From contig JAJEKV010000062.1 in assembly GCA_021234155.1 (NCBI GenBank), positions 4,219,025 to 4,283,024 on the forward strand: a DNA stretch of 64,000 nt. Direction: 5' to 3'. This document shows positions 14,059 through 28,400 of this stretch, piece after piece. Below the pieces are notes generated by a model. That model had not been told where the DNA came from, did no database searches, and saw only the letters and a program-made list of their open reading frames with translations. The position numbers and the translations under genes were made by a program. This DNA is from Isoetes taiwanensis. Its lineage: Eukaryota > Streptophyta > Lycopodiopsida > Isoetales > Isoetaceae. Within the stretch, counting starts at the first letter, position 1, and each line of letters starts with the position of its first letter.

Positions 14059-17000
14059 AACTATAGCGGCCGGCTCGCTGCATCAAATGGCTCTGGAAAA
14101 GATACACGTATTATATTATTAGTGACACAAATGGTTAGTAGGCATTGTCACTTATGTCACTAATGTTGTTCTCGTCATCATCGTTGTCATGCCATGACAC
14201 TATAGATGCCAGCACATCATATAGCATTGCTGCATCAAGATACAGCCGCTATCAATAATCTACACTAAAATATCGTTGGTCGGGGACTTGATGAAACAAA
14301 TCGCTTCCGGATAGCTGTAAAGCTCATCCGCCAGTATTTCTTAGCGATAGTTTTCATCCTCGCCAGTCACAGCACACGCACCTTACCTAAAATAAAGGTA
14401 GAAATCCACCATATCATCGACCTCAAAATACACGCTACGATGAGTGGTTTCCAGTACTCGCCGGTGCTTATCATCGATAACCTCGCTGCAGCTGAGGAAA
14501 ACCCTAGTGATAAGCCTTTCGCTTAGATAATGTATATATAGAATCGCTTCCTTATCCCTCAAGATGAAGTCGAACATGCCGCTACCACTCAGTATCAGCA
14601 TTAATCACCAACACAAACAAACGCAGACAACACAAATATACCGTGAGAATAGCATCACTCAAATGCAGGAAAAGTATCGACAAATGGTGGAAAACATGAT
14701 AAAATAAACTTGTACAAAAATACAATAAACAAAGAAGGGGAGGTGGGTTCAAAGAGAATAAGGTAATCGTTGAGAGAAGAGGAAGCAACATGAGACGGAT
14801 GCAAGTAAACGCCACCGAAATAGCTTAACTCCCAACCCAACGCATATACTACCAAGATGCATGCACGACATGTATGCTCGCCCCATTCTAGAAATGGCTT
14901 ATCCGGCTGTCTCGATCGACAAGCGCATTCTAGAATGGGGTAGAAATTAATAAAATCAGCCGACACAGAGTATTTCATAGTTCAGATTTAGGACGAAGGT
15001 TGTACAGCGTCGAAAGGATAAAGGAAGAACGCCAATTACAACCAAAGCCCTCCCGCCCGAAACAAATTAAAAGAGAATAAGGTACCGAAGAGGAAGCGCC
15101 CTTCTCAGCACTTTATTCTCTTTGATTTGTTTCCAAAAGCGTGGGAGGGGCCTTCCTCGCCTCGGGTTTGGCTAATTTGGCGCTAAGCTTTCCCACGGCC
15201 CTTTCTTTTAGCCTTCATCCTCGCGACCTTCGGCCCCCATCCTAGCTCGCTAAGGGTCCTTTTCGCATTCTTTGTTGGTTTCCATGCGAATGCAGCGTAA
15301 GAATGCTCTCGACCCGTAAAGGGAACCCAAGATTCTTGCTCACATCTATACATGCATGCATTGCATATGCGCCGCATGCATGCATCAGCATGCGCTTTGG
15401 GGCCGCTTCTTCAAAGTTGGGCCATACGGTCATGAGTTCTTCATCGACGCTTCATCTACGCCTTCCCCCGCCAGCATCTTTCATTCTTTGAACCCACCCT
15501 CCTCCCCCTCTTTGTTTATTATATTTTGTACAAGTTCGCTTTATCATGTTTTTCCACCCGCGGGTGATGCTTTTTCCACCTAACGGGTGATGCCATTCTC
15601 CCATATAAGCTCTCTCGCCATGTGTTGGTGGATGTGCGTGTACAAAAGTTGGCTTAAGTTTCATCCGCTTTGACTTCCATGGGGTTTCTTTTGGGAGCCG
15701 CATTCTATGCCTTACGCTTGTCTATTCTCGTCGTAAGGGCTTATCACTAGGGTTTTTCTCGAAAACCCTAAAGGGCTGGTTTTAATCCCTAAGTGATGTT
15801 TTCTACAGTACATCACCCACTCATCTATATTAGGTGACATTTGTTTCAGTCCAAATGATATACTGATTTTCCCTTATTTCCTTTCTCAGGTAGTCTTCTA
15901 TGCGCCATCCACCGGCCCAATTGCAGAAATCACGGTGATGAATGAGAAGTTTATTTCAGACTTTGCTTCATTCCGCCATTTTCTACAATGGCGGATAGTG
16001 GTGGTCAAAGATTACGGCTACCCATGTGTCAGTGTCCACTATATCATAAGATCGCTATACCGCCGAAACACGACGGTACCGGCCTCGTGTTTTCGGTGAA
16101 AACCCTAGTGATAAGCTCGCAAGAAGGGCTTGACAACGCAGGCATAACGCTTCAAAACTCATCTAACGGAAAACGAACATAAATAGCGCTGGTCAGTATC
16201 GCGATATCAATAACGTAAACAATTAGTTACTAAACTAAACTCCGCATAACACACGCTGCACACGAGCAAAAAATACACAATCAGTAGGGGAGGCGGGCAG
16301 TAATCGCCGGTAGTGCCGATGAAAAGTCGGCGCAGAACGCCTAACTCCACCGAACGCAGATATGCCGCCGCGATGCATGCTTAAACATGCATGTTTAGTC
16401 GGCGACCGACGTCTTCTATCGGCGACTTAATGGGACAAGATTGTTCAACAAACCGGGCCAAAGCGATCTTAACAGTTCAGATCGAACAGACGACGCGCAG
16501 CACAACATTTAAAGAAACCAGTTCGCCAAATGTGCAGTTTCCCCGAAACAATTCAAAGAGAATAAGTCGTCGGTAGAAGAGAGCCGATGATGCTGAAATA
16601 CGTAATTCACCCATAGCCAGCCAAGAGCGTAATAAACATGCATGTTTCGCCCCATTTCTGTATATCCGATGTCCGGACGATGATTCCCAGAATGACCAAG
16701 ATGAAATCAATGAATGCCGGTCATCAGCGATTTCATAGCCAGGATCGACGGCAAACACAAGATAAAGCGTCGGTAGACGCCAGCGAAGAAACGCCAGCTC
16801 GCCAAACAAGCAGAAGAAGCCTCGCCGAAATACCGCAGGCGGGTATCGCCGGTGAAGAGGAAGCGCCGCTGATGGGCAAAACAGCGTAATCTCCCCGGCA
16901 TGCGCCGCCGCATGCAAAAAACATGGCTGCCGTCTCATTATCGGCTATCCGGATGTTCTATCGACAGAGTTACACGTATATAAATAAAGTTAGCCTGTTA

Positions 17001-19518
17001 GTGTCACCACTTGTCGACGCAGCATGCCGCCGCTGATTATACGGCTACCGGTCGTATTGTTTTACATCGCTATGCATCACCGACACATCGGTTTTATGTC
17101 AATCATTATTAACGTTGTAATAGTTATCACCTGACGTATACCATATTGGTCAGCATTTAAGTTTTATCATTATCATATCATTAATATGTCAACACCTGTC
17201 AATGCTGTTATTGGATGTCGCCACTATAACATCGTCATATTCGCGGCGAGTGTCGCCTCGACATCAAATATTCGTTATATCAGTGAAGCCAAACTGTTAT
17301 GTCAGCCGCTGGTCATTTTTACAACAGGGCGTCAGCAGATGACTACACTTTTCGCATGCAATAAGATAGAATCGTCACACCTCATAGACTTCGCAGTTAA
17401 TGGAAAGATCATAAACTGGCGACGTTTGGCGATGGGTACTGGCGCCGCATTTCGGCGCATAGTTATTTGCGAAGGTATCGCGCACTCTGGGCAGCCAACA
17501 TTTAAAGCTGCATTACCGCCTTTCGTCGCCTAAGTAGATGCGTCTTCCACCATATTACAACCATGGGCCGCATAAACCGTTGTTATCAAGTCTCTATGTT
17601 TTGCACTTTCGCACTGCCTTCAATGGCTTAAAAGTCTTAAAAGTTATTGACGATTGGGATTTCGGAATGCATATCCTGCTTTTCACATTTTCTTTTTTGC
17701 TATGCAGGCATCAGCTGAATCATAAAGTTATTGGGTCGTGCGGCAAATAGTTCTCGGCATGTTTGATAACCGCTATTTTCTTTCTTTTTCAAAAACAAAA
17801 GTTTTCCATGATTTGCCTATCTTCAGCTCGAAGAAAATTAATTACGTGCATCTACGCATTTGTGCTTTATTGTTATCTATACCAACCGTGCTCAGTTCTA
17901 GTCTTCAGTTTTCCCACATTGCGCCACATACGACGCAGAATGCGCGCCTACTGGTCACACTGCCTTTGCTGGCGGGCAACCTCTTCGTACTGCTCCCCAC
18001 CAAAATTTCGGGACATAAGAAGATGAAGGTAACAGCTATGCCAGCCTTCTTTGCTTTATATCGTTACTTCTTTATATCAGATGTCTTAAACTTCGTTCAA
18101 ATAATGGTGCCAGTAAATATGACGGTAGAATATAAATTTGTTTGATTTCAAATTGCTCCGTGCCAATCTTATGTATACTCGTCGCGGTATTCGTGAGCTT
18201 CCGTTTAATAAATACAAAGATATTTTGGCATGCTGTTCTCGTAATATATGTATGAATTTGGTACTGCGAAGCCTATTTATCTGCCAACTGTGTCTGCTAG
18301 CATTCATCGGCTTATCCAGCTAACGGCAGAAAGCCGATAGCCAACGCTGGGGAGAAATTGCTTATGTCTTCGCGATTTACCGACTGCTAAAAGCCGCTTG
18401 GCTATGTCGTTTCCGATTTGCTTACGCTATAGCTCATCGGCTTATCGTTATCGGCAATCATTAAACAGTCGCTCTGGTTGGCACGTTTGCTTGCCAGCCA
18501 AATTATTGAATTCACGGGTTAAAAGTTTATGAAATTCCACGTCTGCCGATATCGCTTTTCATGTTCATATCAGCCGTAGCGTGCTCTAAACGCGAATCTA
18601 AAATTGCTGAATATAGTGACACAGCTGAAAGCGTATTCTGGGCAGATATAAAGTGCTCAATACAAAGTTAGTCAATACTATCGTCTTCAAAGCATAAAAA
18701 TAATATGAGCTCATGAAATGGCTGGGCTGTCAATGGGAGTGTTCCCATCTCAGAAAATGAGATCGGCATGCATTTCTGATGTCGGCATGTAATCTCATTT
18801 CAGTTTTTGTATAGCTTAAGTTTGTGTTTGATTCAATCAATAGATTGAAGATAAAAGTGAGTTTCAATGGTGTAAGCACCCTTTCACAAACTTATATAAC
18901 ATTAGTTGCGATTTTTGTGCTATGTGAACACATAACATATTACATTTGTTTTCACATATCTTTCTTTCTTTCTTTTTTTTCCTAGTGTCTCATTATTGCT
19001 GTTTTTAGTATTGTTGGTACTAAAATATACCGATATTTTAAATTAAGCTTTTCATGCTTGGGTGAGCACGGTATAAGGACATTACATTATTATTGACATT
19101 TTGGGGAGATATTGTTACGTTGCGGCCAGATGACACTATGGCTGTGCCAGCCAGCAGCTATTTATGTCGGAAATGTTGTGAGATGGCAATATATAAGCGT
19201 TTTTATTTGCATTAATACCTGTCGGGCAAATGACCCAGTATAAGTAACATGCGCATGATGTTATATGTGAAATCATATTACGATGCTAACGTCATAACGG
19301 TAACACTATAGCCGATGCCAGTAAAGTATCGTCATTGGGCAATATGGCGATCCTATAAGTAGCGCCGACGCGCCAAAGAGCACTATAAGCGACATTAGCA
19401 TTGCCACATTATTGTCAATGGCATGTGACACACCGTGCCGCTGTTACAGGGGCACTTGGAGTTGTGTTATTTTCAGCAAACGGCACGAGTGATATAACGG
19501 CCTCATGTTCTTTCAGTG
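14059..19518 (-). mobile_element. Noisy inverted copy of the CACTA-type element
   Basis: This is the left-arm counterpart of the element at 44,713-51,011. Both termini can be placed: a damaged AACTACAAGAG-like end near 14,058-14,068 and a TTTCAGTG version of the other terminus ending at 19,518. Interior anchors: 14,085-14,215 with 50,825-50,965 (subterminal repeats), 14,640-14,790 with 50,200-50,360, 16,990-17,250 with 47,430-47,690, 18,130-18,300 with 46,190-46,370, and 18,725-19,040 with 45,300-45,650. I see no transposase. Confidence 0.85.
14640..16950 (-). repeat. Noisy copy of the palindrome-containing array
   Basis: This is the counterpart of the array at 47,695-50,741. It keeps the signature CATTCTAGAATGG-like palindrome near 14,925-14,940, strings of CATGCATG near 15,350-15,390 and 16,370-16,400, and the conserved phrase around AACTTGTACAAA followed by a purine-rich stretch at 14,705-14,770, with its inverse at 15,485-15,540. 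The array contains its own internal inverted copies, so some segments match the right arm in both orientations. Confidence 0.75.
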
Positions 19519-22480
19519 CATGCCGTAATGTCAAATTGTGTTTACGCATGCTCAGTCACGGCGTTACCGCCGCTAATGTTGAAATATCATTTCACAGCAT
19601 AGACAATATCTCGACGCATCAACATGTTGTTTCATAGCGAGTATTTGCGCAAAGCGGCAGCTTGTAAATACCGCAGTTGAGAAGAGGCCGTCATGGCTGT
19701 TCTTCAGGTTTCAACAAACACGCTTCAATGCTTGTATTTAAACAGTTAAATGCATTTCCGTGGCGCCAGCATGTGAAACGCTTCTGACATTGTCAAGACA
19801 GCAATGTTGGCGTGGTGCGACAGCGAAGATCTTTATAAAGATGCACGCAATTACAGCCCCTGAACAATCAGTTGCCAGCTTACCCCGCCGCCAGTGCCTG
19901 GTCATTGAAATTGCCGCTGGAGCCGTCTGGTCGATCGCTGCCGTTGCAAAGAAATACATTACATAGCCAAGCTCTTCTTCTAGATTTAGAGTTACTGGGC
20001 ATAACGTCCGGACACACTTTGTATAGTGCATTCTTTCTCATTACTATTGCCTCAAATATTGTAAGAATTTTCTAGTCGCTTCAATGAGGAAGCTTTGTGT
20101 TCGGTCATGCCGATAAAACCCCGCGCCCGCCATATACCGCTCAACTGTAAAATGCTTCCAGCAAAGCGTGTATCTTACGACCGTATTTTGCCGCCCGCCG
20201 TCTCGCATCAGTTACGTCAATGCATCATCCTCAGCGTACCGAAATGCTTAGCTTCAGCCATCGCCAGCCATAATTTCGTATCTGCATATAGTGCTACGAT
20301 AGACACAGTCTTCCCTCGCTCTAAACAGACACATAACTCATCATAACTCATATCAATATCTTTTGTTCCAACATTCAAGTTGCGTCCATACAATATATGA
20401 CGGCATACTGCGTATTCATGCTCGGGGTCCGTGCCGCATCATACCATCTCATTCAAAAGTGTTTTGAAATTAATTAAAATCGCCATCCTGATTCGCAGCC
20501 AATGCCAACAATAGCTCGCGTTCATCTCGACAAAGAGAGTAAATACGTCACTGGCATCGTCTTTCTGTTGCGTTGCCATTTCAGCTGGTCGTTTCAGCTT
20601 TCAGGCCTGAAATTTTCGTCAACACTGATACTTTGTACAGCGACTGCTTGCCAATGATCTCAGCCACAGTGTCGTAACGTCCAGAAGCATACTCTTCCAG
20701 CCATTCATCGTTTACGCCGCGTAATTTCATAAATTCCTTGTCATGCAGCGATTTTAACCATTAACGACAATATTATTGTGAAAGCAAAGCCAGCCCACAC
20801 CGCAGAACATACATTTCAATATTGTCATGAATAACTGCCGACCCCTAAAATGACAGCAGTATCAATACAAAGAATTTCCGCGATATGACATCAAGTGAAT
20901 TGTAAATGGAAGATACCGAAGCCGAATTACAAAGAAGAGCCGTTGCGCTTCATAAGCGTGGTCGCCAGCGTTATTGTTGTCGTCGCCATTGCCTCGATTG
21001 TCGGGTAGCATTCTGTAAATAAACTCTCTTCGCAGCGTTTCGATAAACATTTTCGGGAATTCAGATCACAACACCATATTGCTGCATATTCACGAAAATA
21101 ATGGATTGTTTACGAGTGAAAGTTCAATATTTCGCATACCTCCCTGGCGAAAGGAAGGCGCAGCGACACTTTGCATCTGTTAGCCACCTTTCAGCCGGTG
21201 TCATCGGTTTGTTACGCTCGATTTCAAGACATGTCGCACCTGACGCCGTAGCTTGAAGGCAACTTCCTTGTTTGACATCGCAGTTGTGATCTGGTCACCC
21301 ACTATTTTAACAGCATAGCACAATACTCCTACGTACTGCAGCTCTGGGCCATGCTGAAATTCATTTTATCGCTATTCTTGGTGTCATTGTAGAGAACTCA
21401 TTTTCAAACCACAGAGTCAATGTTTATTAGCAATGTTGCACCGCTTTATAAAGATACACATGCAACAATTCACAAAGAATGCTTCGTATCCTCAGTAAAG
21501 TAGGGCGATGGCGAAGATGCGTACCATCTAAAAGCAGCTTAGAGCGCAAATCACCCGCAAAAGTACTCCAAACATCGGAAAATCGTGAACTTCGTTATAA
21601 ATGTAAACGCTAACAAACAATACCTGGGAGTTAACTATTTATCTTTGCCCCAAGAAGTATTGTTATCCTATACTGCAGATCGACATGTTACACCCACCGA
21701 AAAATTTACTGATTTCCACGAAAGAAAAACGCAGTACCGCTGTTACGCTGGGTAAGTGTTTCGAGTGTTCAAAGGCAATAACATGCTTTGCCCGCACACA
21801 TATATGCCAGTTTTGTCCAACGTGACTGGCGAAGCCGCATATGCGTCGGTGACGGATTACGGGAAAGCCGAACTTCGTTCAGCATACACGCACGACGATC
21901 TTTCACCATGATACTTTAAGATTAGGTAACTTTCACCATGCTGAAGCCAGGCATGCTGCTACCAGCAGCCACATAGCCTGCATGCCGCTGGAGATTCGCG
22001 CAGCAGAGTATATGCTGTGTCATCAGTGTCTTTCGAAGAATAGTTGTCTTCGGGCGACTCAAATGCAACTTCGCCATAGATCGCTTCACCAACATCACAA
22101 AAGCGATTTTTTCTCAAGCACATGAATTCAATCAGTAAACAACACAGAAGTTTTTGTCAGCTCACTGGTCTTCAAGAGATTAACTAACAGACAAGAACAC
22201 TAATAACATCTTGGTGCTTAAATGCGAGAGATGCATTTTATATACCACAAATTCCTTTCCCTAAGAAATTGCAATATTCCATCCGCCATAATCAACATAA
22301 ACTTTCTCGTTATTTAGTTGTCAGTCAGCCGCCATGTTGTCGTTCCCAGCCCAGTTAACCAGATTTCATCTTTACAAGCCTCTTTTCAAATATCATTCAC
22401 GCCTAAATGGTCGATACATTCTTCGTCAGGCCGCGATCATGGGATATCGCTACTTTCGGCTTGGGCAATGTTCTTCCCCG
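19519..22480 (-). mobile_element. Noisy inverted copy of the Ty1/copia element
   Basis: This is the counterpart of 41,454-44,712. Firm anchors are at both ends: 19,519-19,620 with 44,620-44,712 (the LTR start) and 22,190-22,390 with 41,560-41,770 (protease region; shared words include GAAATTGCAATATT and CCAGATTTCATCT). The middle is too damaged to show integrase or reverse transcriptase motifs. It cannot be coding as written. Confidence 0.8.
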
Positions 22481-25400
22481 CCAATATTTACACAGTTTGC
22501 CGCGTAACAGCCACCGCTTCATTTCGGGTCATCAAACCTGCGCTCATCTCATCCGCGCCTGGCGTTTCATAGCCGCCAAATTGTTTGTGTCAAATCACAG
22601 CACGTTTAGTGAGTCAAACAGTATCGGTCACGCCGATTGGGTAAAGAATAAAGAAGCGAAAAATAAAAGGTCGTAAAATACAAATGCGAAGAAAACTCCC
22701 CGATATATCATCGAGAATACATGAGTTTAACGGTAGAGAAAATGATGGAGACAAGAATCAAAATCCTCACTCCAAATCAATGCCAGTTTTACCATATGGC
22801 ATAATTTACCGCCTGTCATACTGCCGTATTGCAGTTTACCGAAGCGAGTGCTGATTTTTGCAGAAGGCGGCAGCGTCGAATGCTCTAAATACGCGAGATT
22901 TTCGCCTTCTTTGGCAACAATTTCGGCGTACCGCCGCTGGTCGCTGGCCGCGGATTTATACCAATTTACTAATACTGACCTCGGTGCCGACAGTTCGCAC
23001 CGCATTTATTAAAGATTCAATACCTCATCAAAGACACCGCAGTGGGGAAGTGTTCGCTGGGAACCTTCGAAAACATCCGCTGGCGAGCGCTGCCGGCGAG
23101 CGTTTGCACAAGCGTTTGTCGCGCGAGAGAGTATTTAGACGATTGTCGATTTACATCGGTCGGCAGTCCGTAGCGCAATCATCTTTTCGCATACATTTGC
23201 CAAATGGGACACCGTATTCCATGAGAAGCAGTGTTCGCAATGCCGCTCGCTGCAATGTTGATGTCGCAATTAACAAAGCGTTTTGTGCAAACATAAAATT
23301 ACTGACGGGCGAATCAGAGCGAATCGGTGCGCTTCCGCAGTATTGGGCGTCGACGCTGCGGCGTCGTTAACCACGCCATTGTGGATGCCAGGTGCAGTTA
23401 TCTCTACTACGTCAATAAACGCCGATCCTCATCTGGGCATCGCGGAAATCGCCAGAGTCCAGTCGCCATTGCCTTCCGATGACTTCAGTCCGTGAAGATA
23501 ACCGCCGCTGGAGACAGTGCCGTGCTACCTGCAGTTATTGTTGATATCGGCTGCTGTCGCCGCCTCGGCTCAAGAACAGCGTCTCCATCGGCAGGTTCAT
23601 CACCTTCAATGAAATGAAAGCATGGTATAAACGATTACCAACCTCGGCAGAGAAATTAATGCCTGCAGGGCAGCACGCTGTTACCTGTGTTTACGTAATT
23701 GTGCAACGGAGACCAGAGGCTGGGCCTTCACACGTCAGCCAAGCCCGCCAGTTACAGGTAAGATGGCAAGCCGTACGGCCTCGCGTAAAGAAGTGCTGGC
23801 GCGATGATCTCTCGAGCGGCCAGACAGTTTTGTGGGTTAAATGTACCAATGTACCGGATGTGGACGCCACCGCCCGCAGTATGAGCAAAATCATGAAATA
23901 GCGGTGCCGAACAACACGCGAAGATTTATCGTACCGATCCCGCGACAAAGGAGCGATCGACAGGTTGCAGTGCTCGTTCACGCAGCACCGCCGTGTCCGC
24001 AGTACCACGCGGTCATTTCAGCTTGTGTGCCTGTCGGTCAAATACCGCAAGATGCCGCGCCATCACATATTGTTCGCATAAGCTGAAGGCGCGAAAACAT
24101 CTTTTGTGAAGCCGCGAGAGCAAGATCAATGTATTCTCGCTGATTTGGGTGCCAGAGCTGGTCATGTTGATTTTCGTTTTATTCGACATTTTGTTTGCAT
24201 CATCATGGAATCTTCGCAGAGCGCGTTCGTGAAAGATGAAGGTTATTTCGAGTGGAGCGAAGCCGCACGCAGCCGGAAAGTTGGCTCGGTGATGCTACTG
24301 CGCCACTGTTCGGGAGCCGGTTGTCGTAATTAAAGCCGCGCCGTTTGAGATCATATGAGTTTATCCTTGTTCCAGCGAGTTTAATCTCATTCTGTTGGCA
24401 GCCACTCTGAATATGCCGATCGTAATCGGAAGTCGCTGATCAAATGCAGCAAACCGTCACTGGAAATACGCCCGTAGTATTCGAAATATCTCATTCAAGA
24501 CATGCGGCAGCTCCCGAACGGGCGAAGTGCTTGCGTGCTCCATGTAACCTGAATCGCTCACGAAATTTTTCTGGCCGACGCTGGGATGACCCAAGCTGCC
24601 GATAAAGAGCTTGTCGATTTTAGATGCAGTGACGCCGGAAATGTGATGAGAACGGTGCCGGGCTGGTGAAACAGGGAGACGTTCAAATATGTTCTGGTTT
24701 TGAAAGATGATGCTGCCGGGCGCGTTTTCACGAAGCTTCGCCGGTCGCGAATGGGGATGAGTACCAGCGTTGATGAAATCCTCGACCGAGAGGATAATAA
24801 CGAGATGGCTCGTAGGCACCTGGCGTGATTTCAGCTGTCGCATTTTATACCACTACGAAGTAGCATTGTCGTAGCCTGGAGGCCAATCACATCGGCGGGG
24901 ATGGCCACGCATGCTCAAAATATGTTAGCCAAGTCCTCAACGCACGCATCGCCGCCACATTAACGCCACTTCCGACGCACGCCGACGATAGCCGTGTATT
25001 TTAGCAATCTCTGCTGTGTATAACACACATGTTAGCACGCACTTCATGCACATAATGTGGGTTAATACTTTTCATGTAGAAATATTTTCGTTACTCAGTA
25101 AAGTGTCTTCTGACACCTCAGCTCTAAATCCATGTCTATTTGTGGTGAAACCCCTGCTGCCAGTTCTGCTTAGGAGTTGTGCTTACGCCCCGTGAGCCGT
25201 GGCCCCATCTTCCCGTGACGTTGCTCCGTTAGAATAGCGCCGACGTTTTCTACTGAGCCAGTCAGCAGATAATAACTGTGTCAGGGAGCCACCCAGTGAG
25301 CCCAGTATTTGCTTAAAATCGCTTTCTATTATAGAACTGGAAGAAAGTTTGCATTCATTAAATTGCTCATAGTTATTCCAGAGTCTTATCTCGACACTAA

Positions 25401-28400
25401 CTGTGCCATTCCATCCTGGCGATAGATTAGATTCAGCTCCTTAGTTCTTTCCCGCGATGCAAGGCGGACGATGTATCTGAACCTTGTTGGGGAAGGGGTG
25501 AGGGCCCCAGCGGCTTGTAGCAATCGGATTGCCTGCATAAGAATTAATACTGCTGTGTGAAGGCCGTACCGCATGAAGAAGGAGGTTCATGCCCTATTTT
25601 AGTCCATTGCGTGTGTTACCGTGGTGACTGGTGCCCACGGTTACCACGCGCGTGAGGTATGCCGACACTCGCCGGCTGCGCGGTTCTTTCCAGTTTGGTC
25701 GCTGATAAGAGGCCCGGAGGGAAAGTGAGTCTTACTATATCGGAGGATGATCTCCAGAATTTCAGCGTACCGCCAGCGGGCCAGTCCCCGACACTTCGCC
25801 AATGCCAGTGCGCACAGAGGGCGATGGAGGGGACACCCATGCCGCTGCCGCCGCCGCCATTTCCACGCTTACGAATTCTCGTCGCCATGACCGGAATTCG
25901 TCAGTCATACCTCTTTGAGTCGCCTTCAGATTCCATGCGATAAAGCACCGGCAATTGGCGCGTATTGCCGATAATACCGGCGTCGGAGAGTTCGCTGGTG
26001 TACCTACTGGCTGGCGTTTACGCTTCCCGCCAGTAGTTCTGCTAATGTGGTAGAATACCACCACGCCACGCGCAGCGATATGAGTGCAGGAAGTCGCGTG
26101 GGGAAGAACTGCTTAACGGCAGAAGGTCGAATACCCAGTAGGGGATCAATAATGGCAACGTTATCGCCATGTTCCAGCAGTAACGACTTCGGGATAGGAA
26201 CGCGAAATTTTCCTCATTTCCTTGTAATATGCAGCCAGTATCACGCACTGGATTCGACAAGACAAAAATCTATCGCCCAAAATTTTCCAGCGAGGAACTA
26301 TCGCCGTACCAAATTGTTTTGAAATGGCACGCCAGTCGCGGACATCGGTCAAAAAACATTTATTTAGCCCCATAATGTGGTAGTGCTGATAAGTAGTGAA
26401 TTACGAATAGCATGCTTTACTCAACTCCAAATGTACTATATTCGACAATGTCGCTCCAAAAACTAAACTTTGCTTGGAGTTTGCATGCCAGTCGCGAGAT
26501 CAATGCTGTGTCGGAAATAAAAGCGCGTAGATTTTGGCCCGCAGGTGTTATTGTTAACAGCAACCTCGAACTTCGCCTTCGTTGGCGGGGCCGATAAATC
26601 AGTTTTTCGCCTGTTCTGAACGCTGGCAATGAAGCTCATTTATCCGTGCGCATGGTCTCTAACCAAACGGCCGCTCAGAAGCGCCGCCAAACCACCACGC
26701 GAAAAGTCGGCTGGCCGTATTTTCATGCACGCGTAGTGTCGCCGCCTTCTGACGAAGCAAGATATCGACCGTATCGCATCGCCAATCGCCCAGGCGTATC
26801 GGTCACCTTCCACGGGATCTGTATATCGCGAGGCATGAAGAAGAATGGAAGAATCGTGAGCAGCAGAAGAATACTGGCGCGTTCATCTTGTTATCTGCAT
26901 AGTGACAGTACCGGGAGCCAGGAAAGCAGTATCGCAGCAACACATTACGAACGCCGTGAGAAGAGGAGGAAGACAAAGCAAAGCGTAAGAAAGAAGGGTG
27001 CTCGCCGATAGCTGTGAAAGTCGAATGCTTCACCAGTTCACCCGTCGCCGTCATGAGCCGTCACCTTCCCCGGCTCACTGTCGGTCAGACTTCAACTGTC
27101 GCCGTAGTGGAAGTTTCAAATACTCAAAGTATCGCGTAGCTCTGAGCGGGAGTTGTAGGGCCTAGCCCGCCGCTGGCTGGAGCCGTCACGTGCACGTCAA
27201 GATATGCTAAAGCGAGGCCACCCAGGCGCCATGCAGTGGGAGCATGCAGTACATGAAGAAAACGTGTCGTTCATCGGTAGGCGCATCATCCCAGCGCCGA
27301 AATTTAAACAATAAAAGCTCGCCAATGCCAGCCGAGCGTAGAGAGCGCACGCGGGACAGGTTACTCCGCCAAGCTGCCTGCCTCTGGTTTCACGCGTTCT
27401 CTTGCCGTTAGTCGGTGATGCGCTCACAAGATTGCCTCACCGCGATGAGGCGCCGCCGGCAATGCAAGAGGTTTTCCGGCCTGATTCAACGTTCGCACGC
27501 CACGCCAAGCGATCTCAATGCGACAGCGAGTCTGCTTAAGTCGCATAAAGGAGAACGCTTCTAGAACCTTTTGAATACTGAAGTACCTTTTGTATGGGTA
27601 TACTTTGTGTACCCACTGTATTTAGCCGGGATTAATTAGGCAGTTGCTCGCTTTATCAAAAGAACAGACACATATCGAAAAATCCACCACAAAATGTCAA
27701 GAAATCCAAATTTTGTTTGAAGTTTGCGTTAGAGTTCACAAACTCGACAATAAAGTGGGTCAATTTATTTGAAGAAATCATCCTTACCACTCATTGGACG
27801 CTGATCAAAATGGGACGACAAAATTCATACCGTCGCAGAACTAAACTTTGCCGGAGCCGGTACGCTAAGTCGCGAGACTTCCTTACTATTTCTCTCACCG
27901 CACTTCGTTCAACCTCAGCATACACTTTGCGGTTTCAGTTCGTTCAAACATCTTCATTTCAAATTCATTTTGACTCAGACACTGAATTACCCGTCTCTTT
28001 CGTCACCACAAATAGGTTTCCCCAAACAGACCATTCTTCGCATAGCACCCCTGTATAAATCTTCCCGCAGTTTATTTTCACCGGCGCCGCAACCGCTTGT
28101 TACCTTCAGCAATAATCGGTAACCTTCATCGGCGGCTGCCGCCAACGCCATACGCCGGTGGTCGACGTCGCACCGCCTTCCACATCTTCGTGCAGCGAGG
28201 TGATGTCCGTGCAAGGTAAACCTCAGCCATGCCTGTTCAGCCTGCCGCTAAAATTCTCTTGCGCCTCGACATCCCCGCAAAAGTGCCAGACGACGCTCAA
28301 CATCGCCAAATGTTTCAACAAATGTTGCCAGTCACACTGTGCCGCGGTTCTGCAACCATCAATAGACCGCTTCGCGCTGCTTGTCGCGGCGAACAATCGC

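Noticed and set aside
18960-18985. TTTC-repeat run as an independent microsatellite
   Set aside because: It is the counterpart of the purine run at about 45,355-45,380 inside the CACTA element, not a separate feature.
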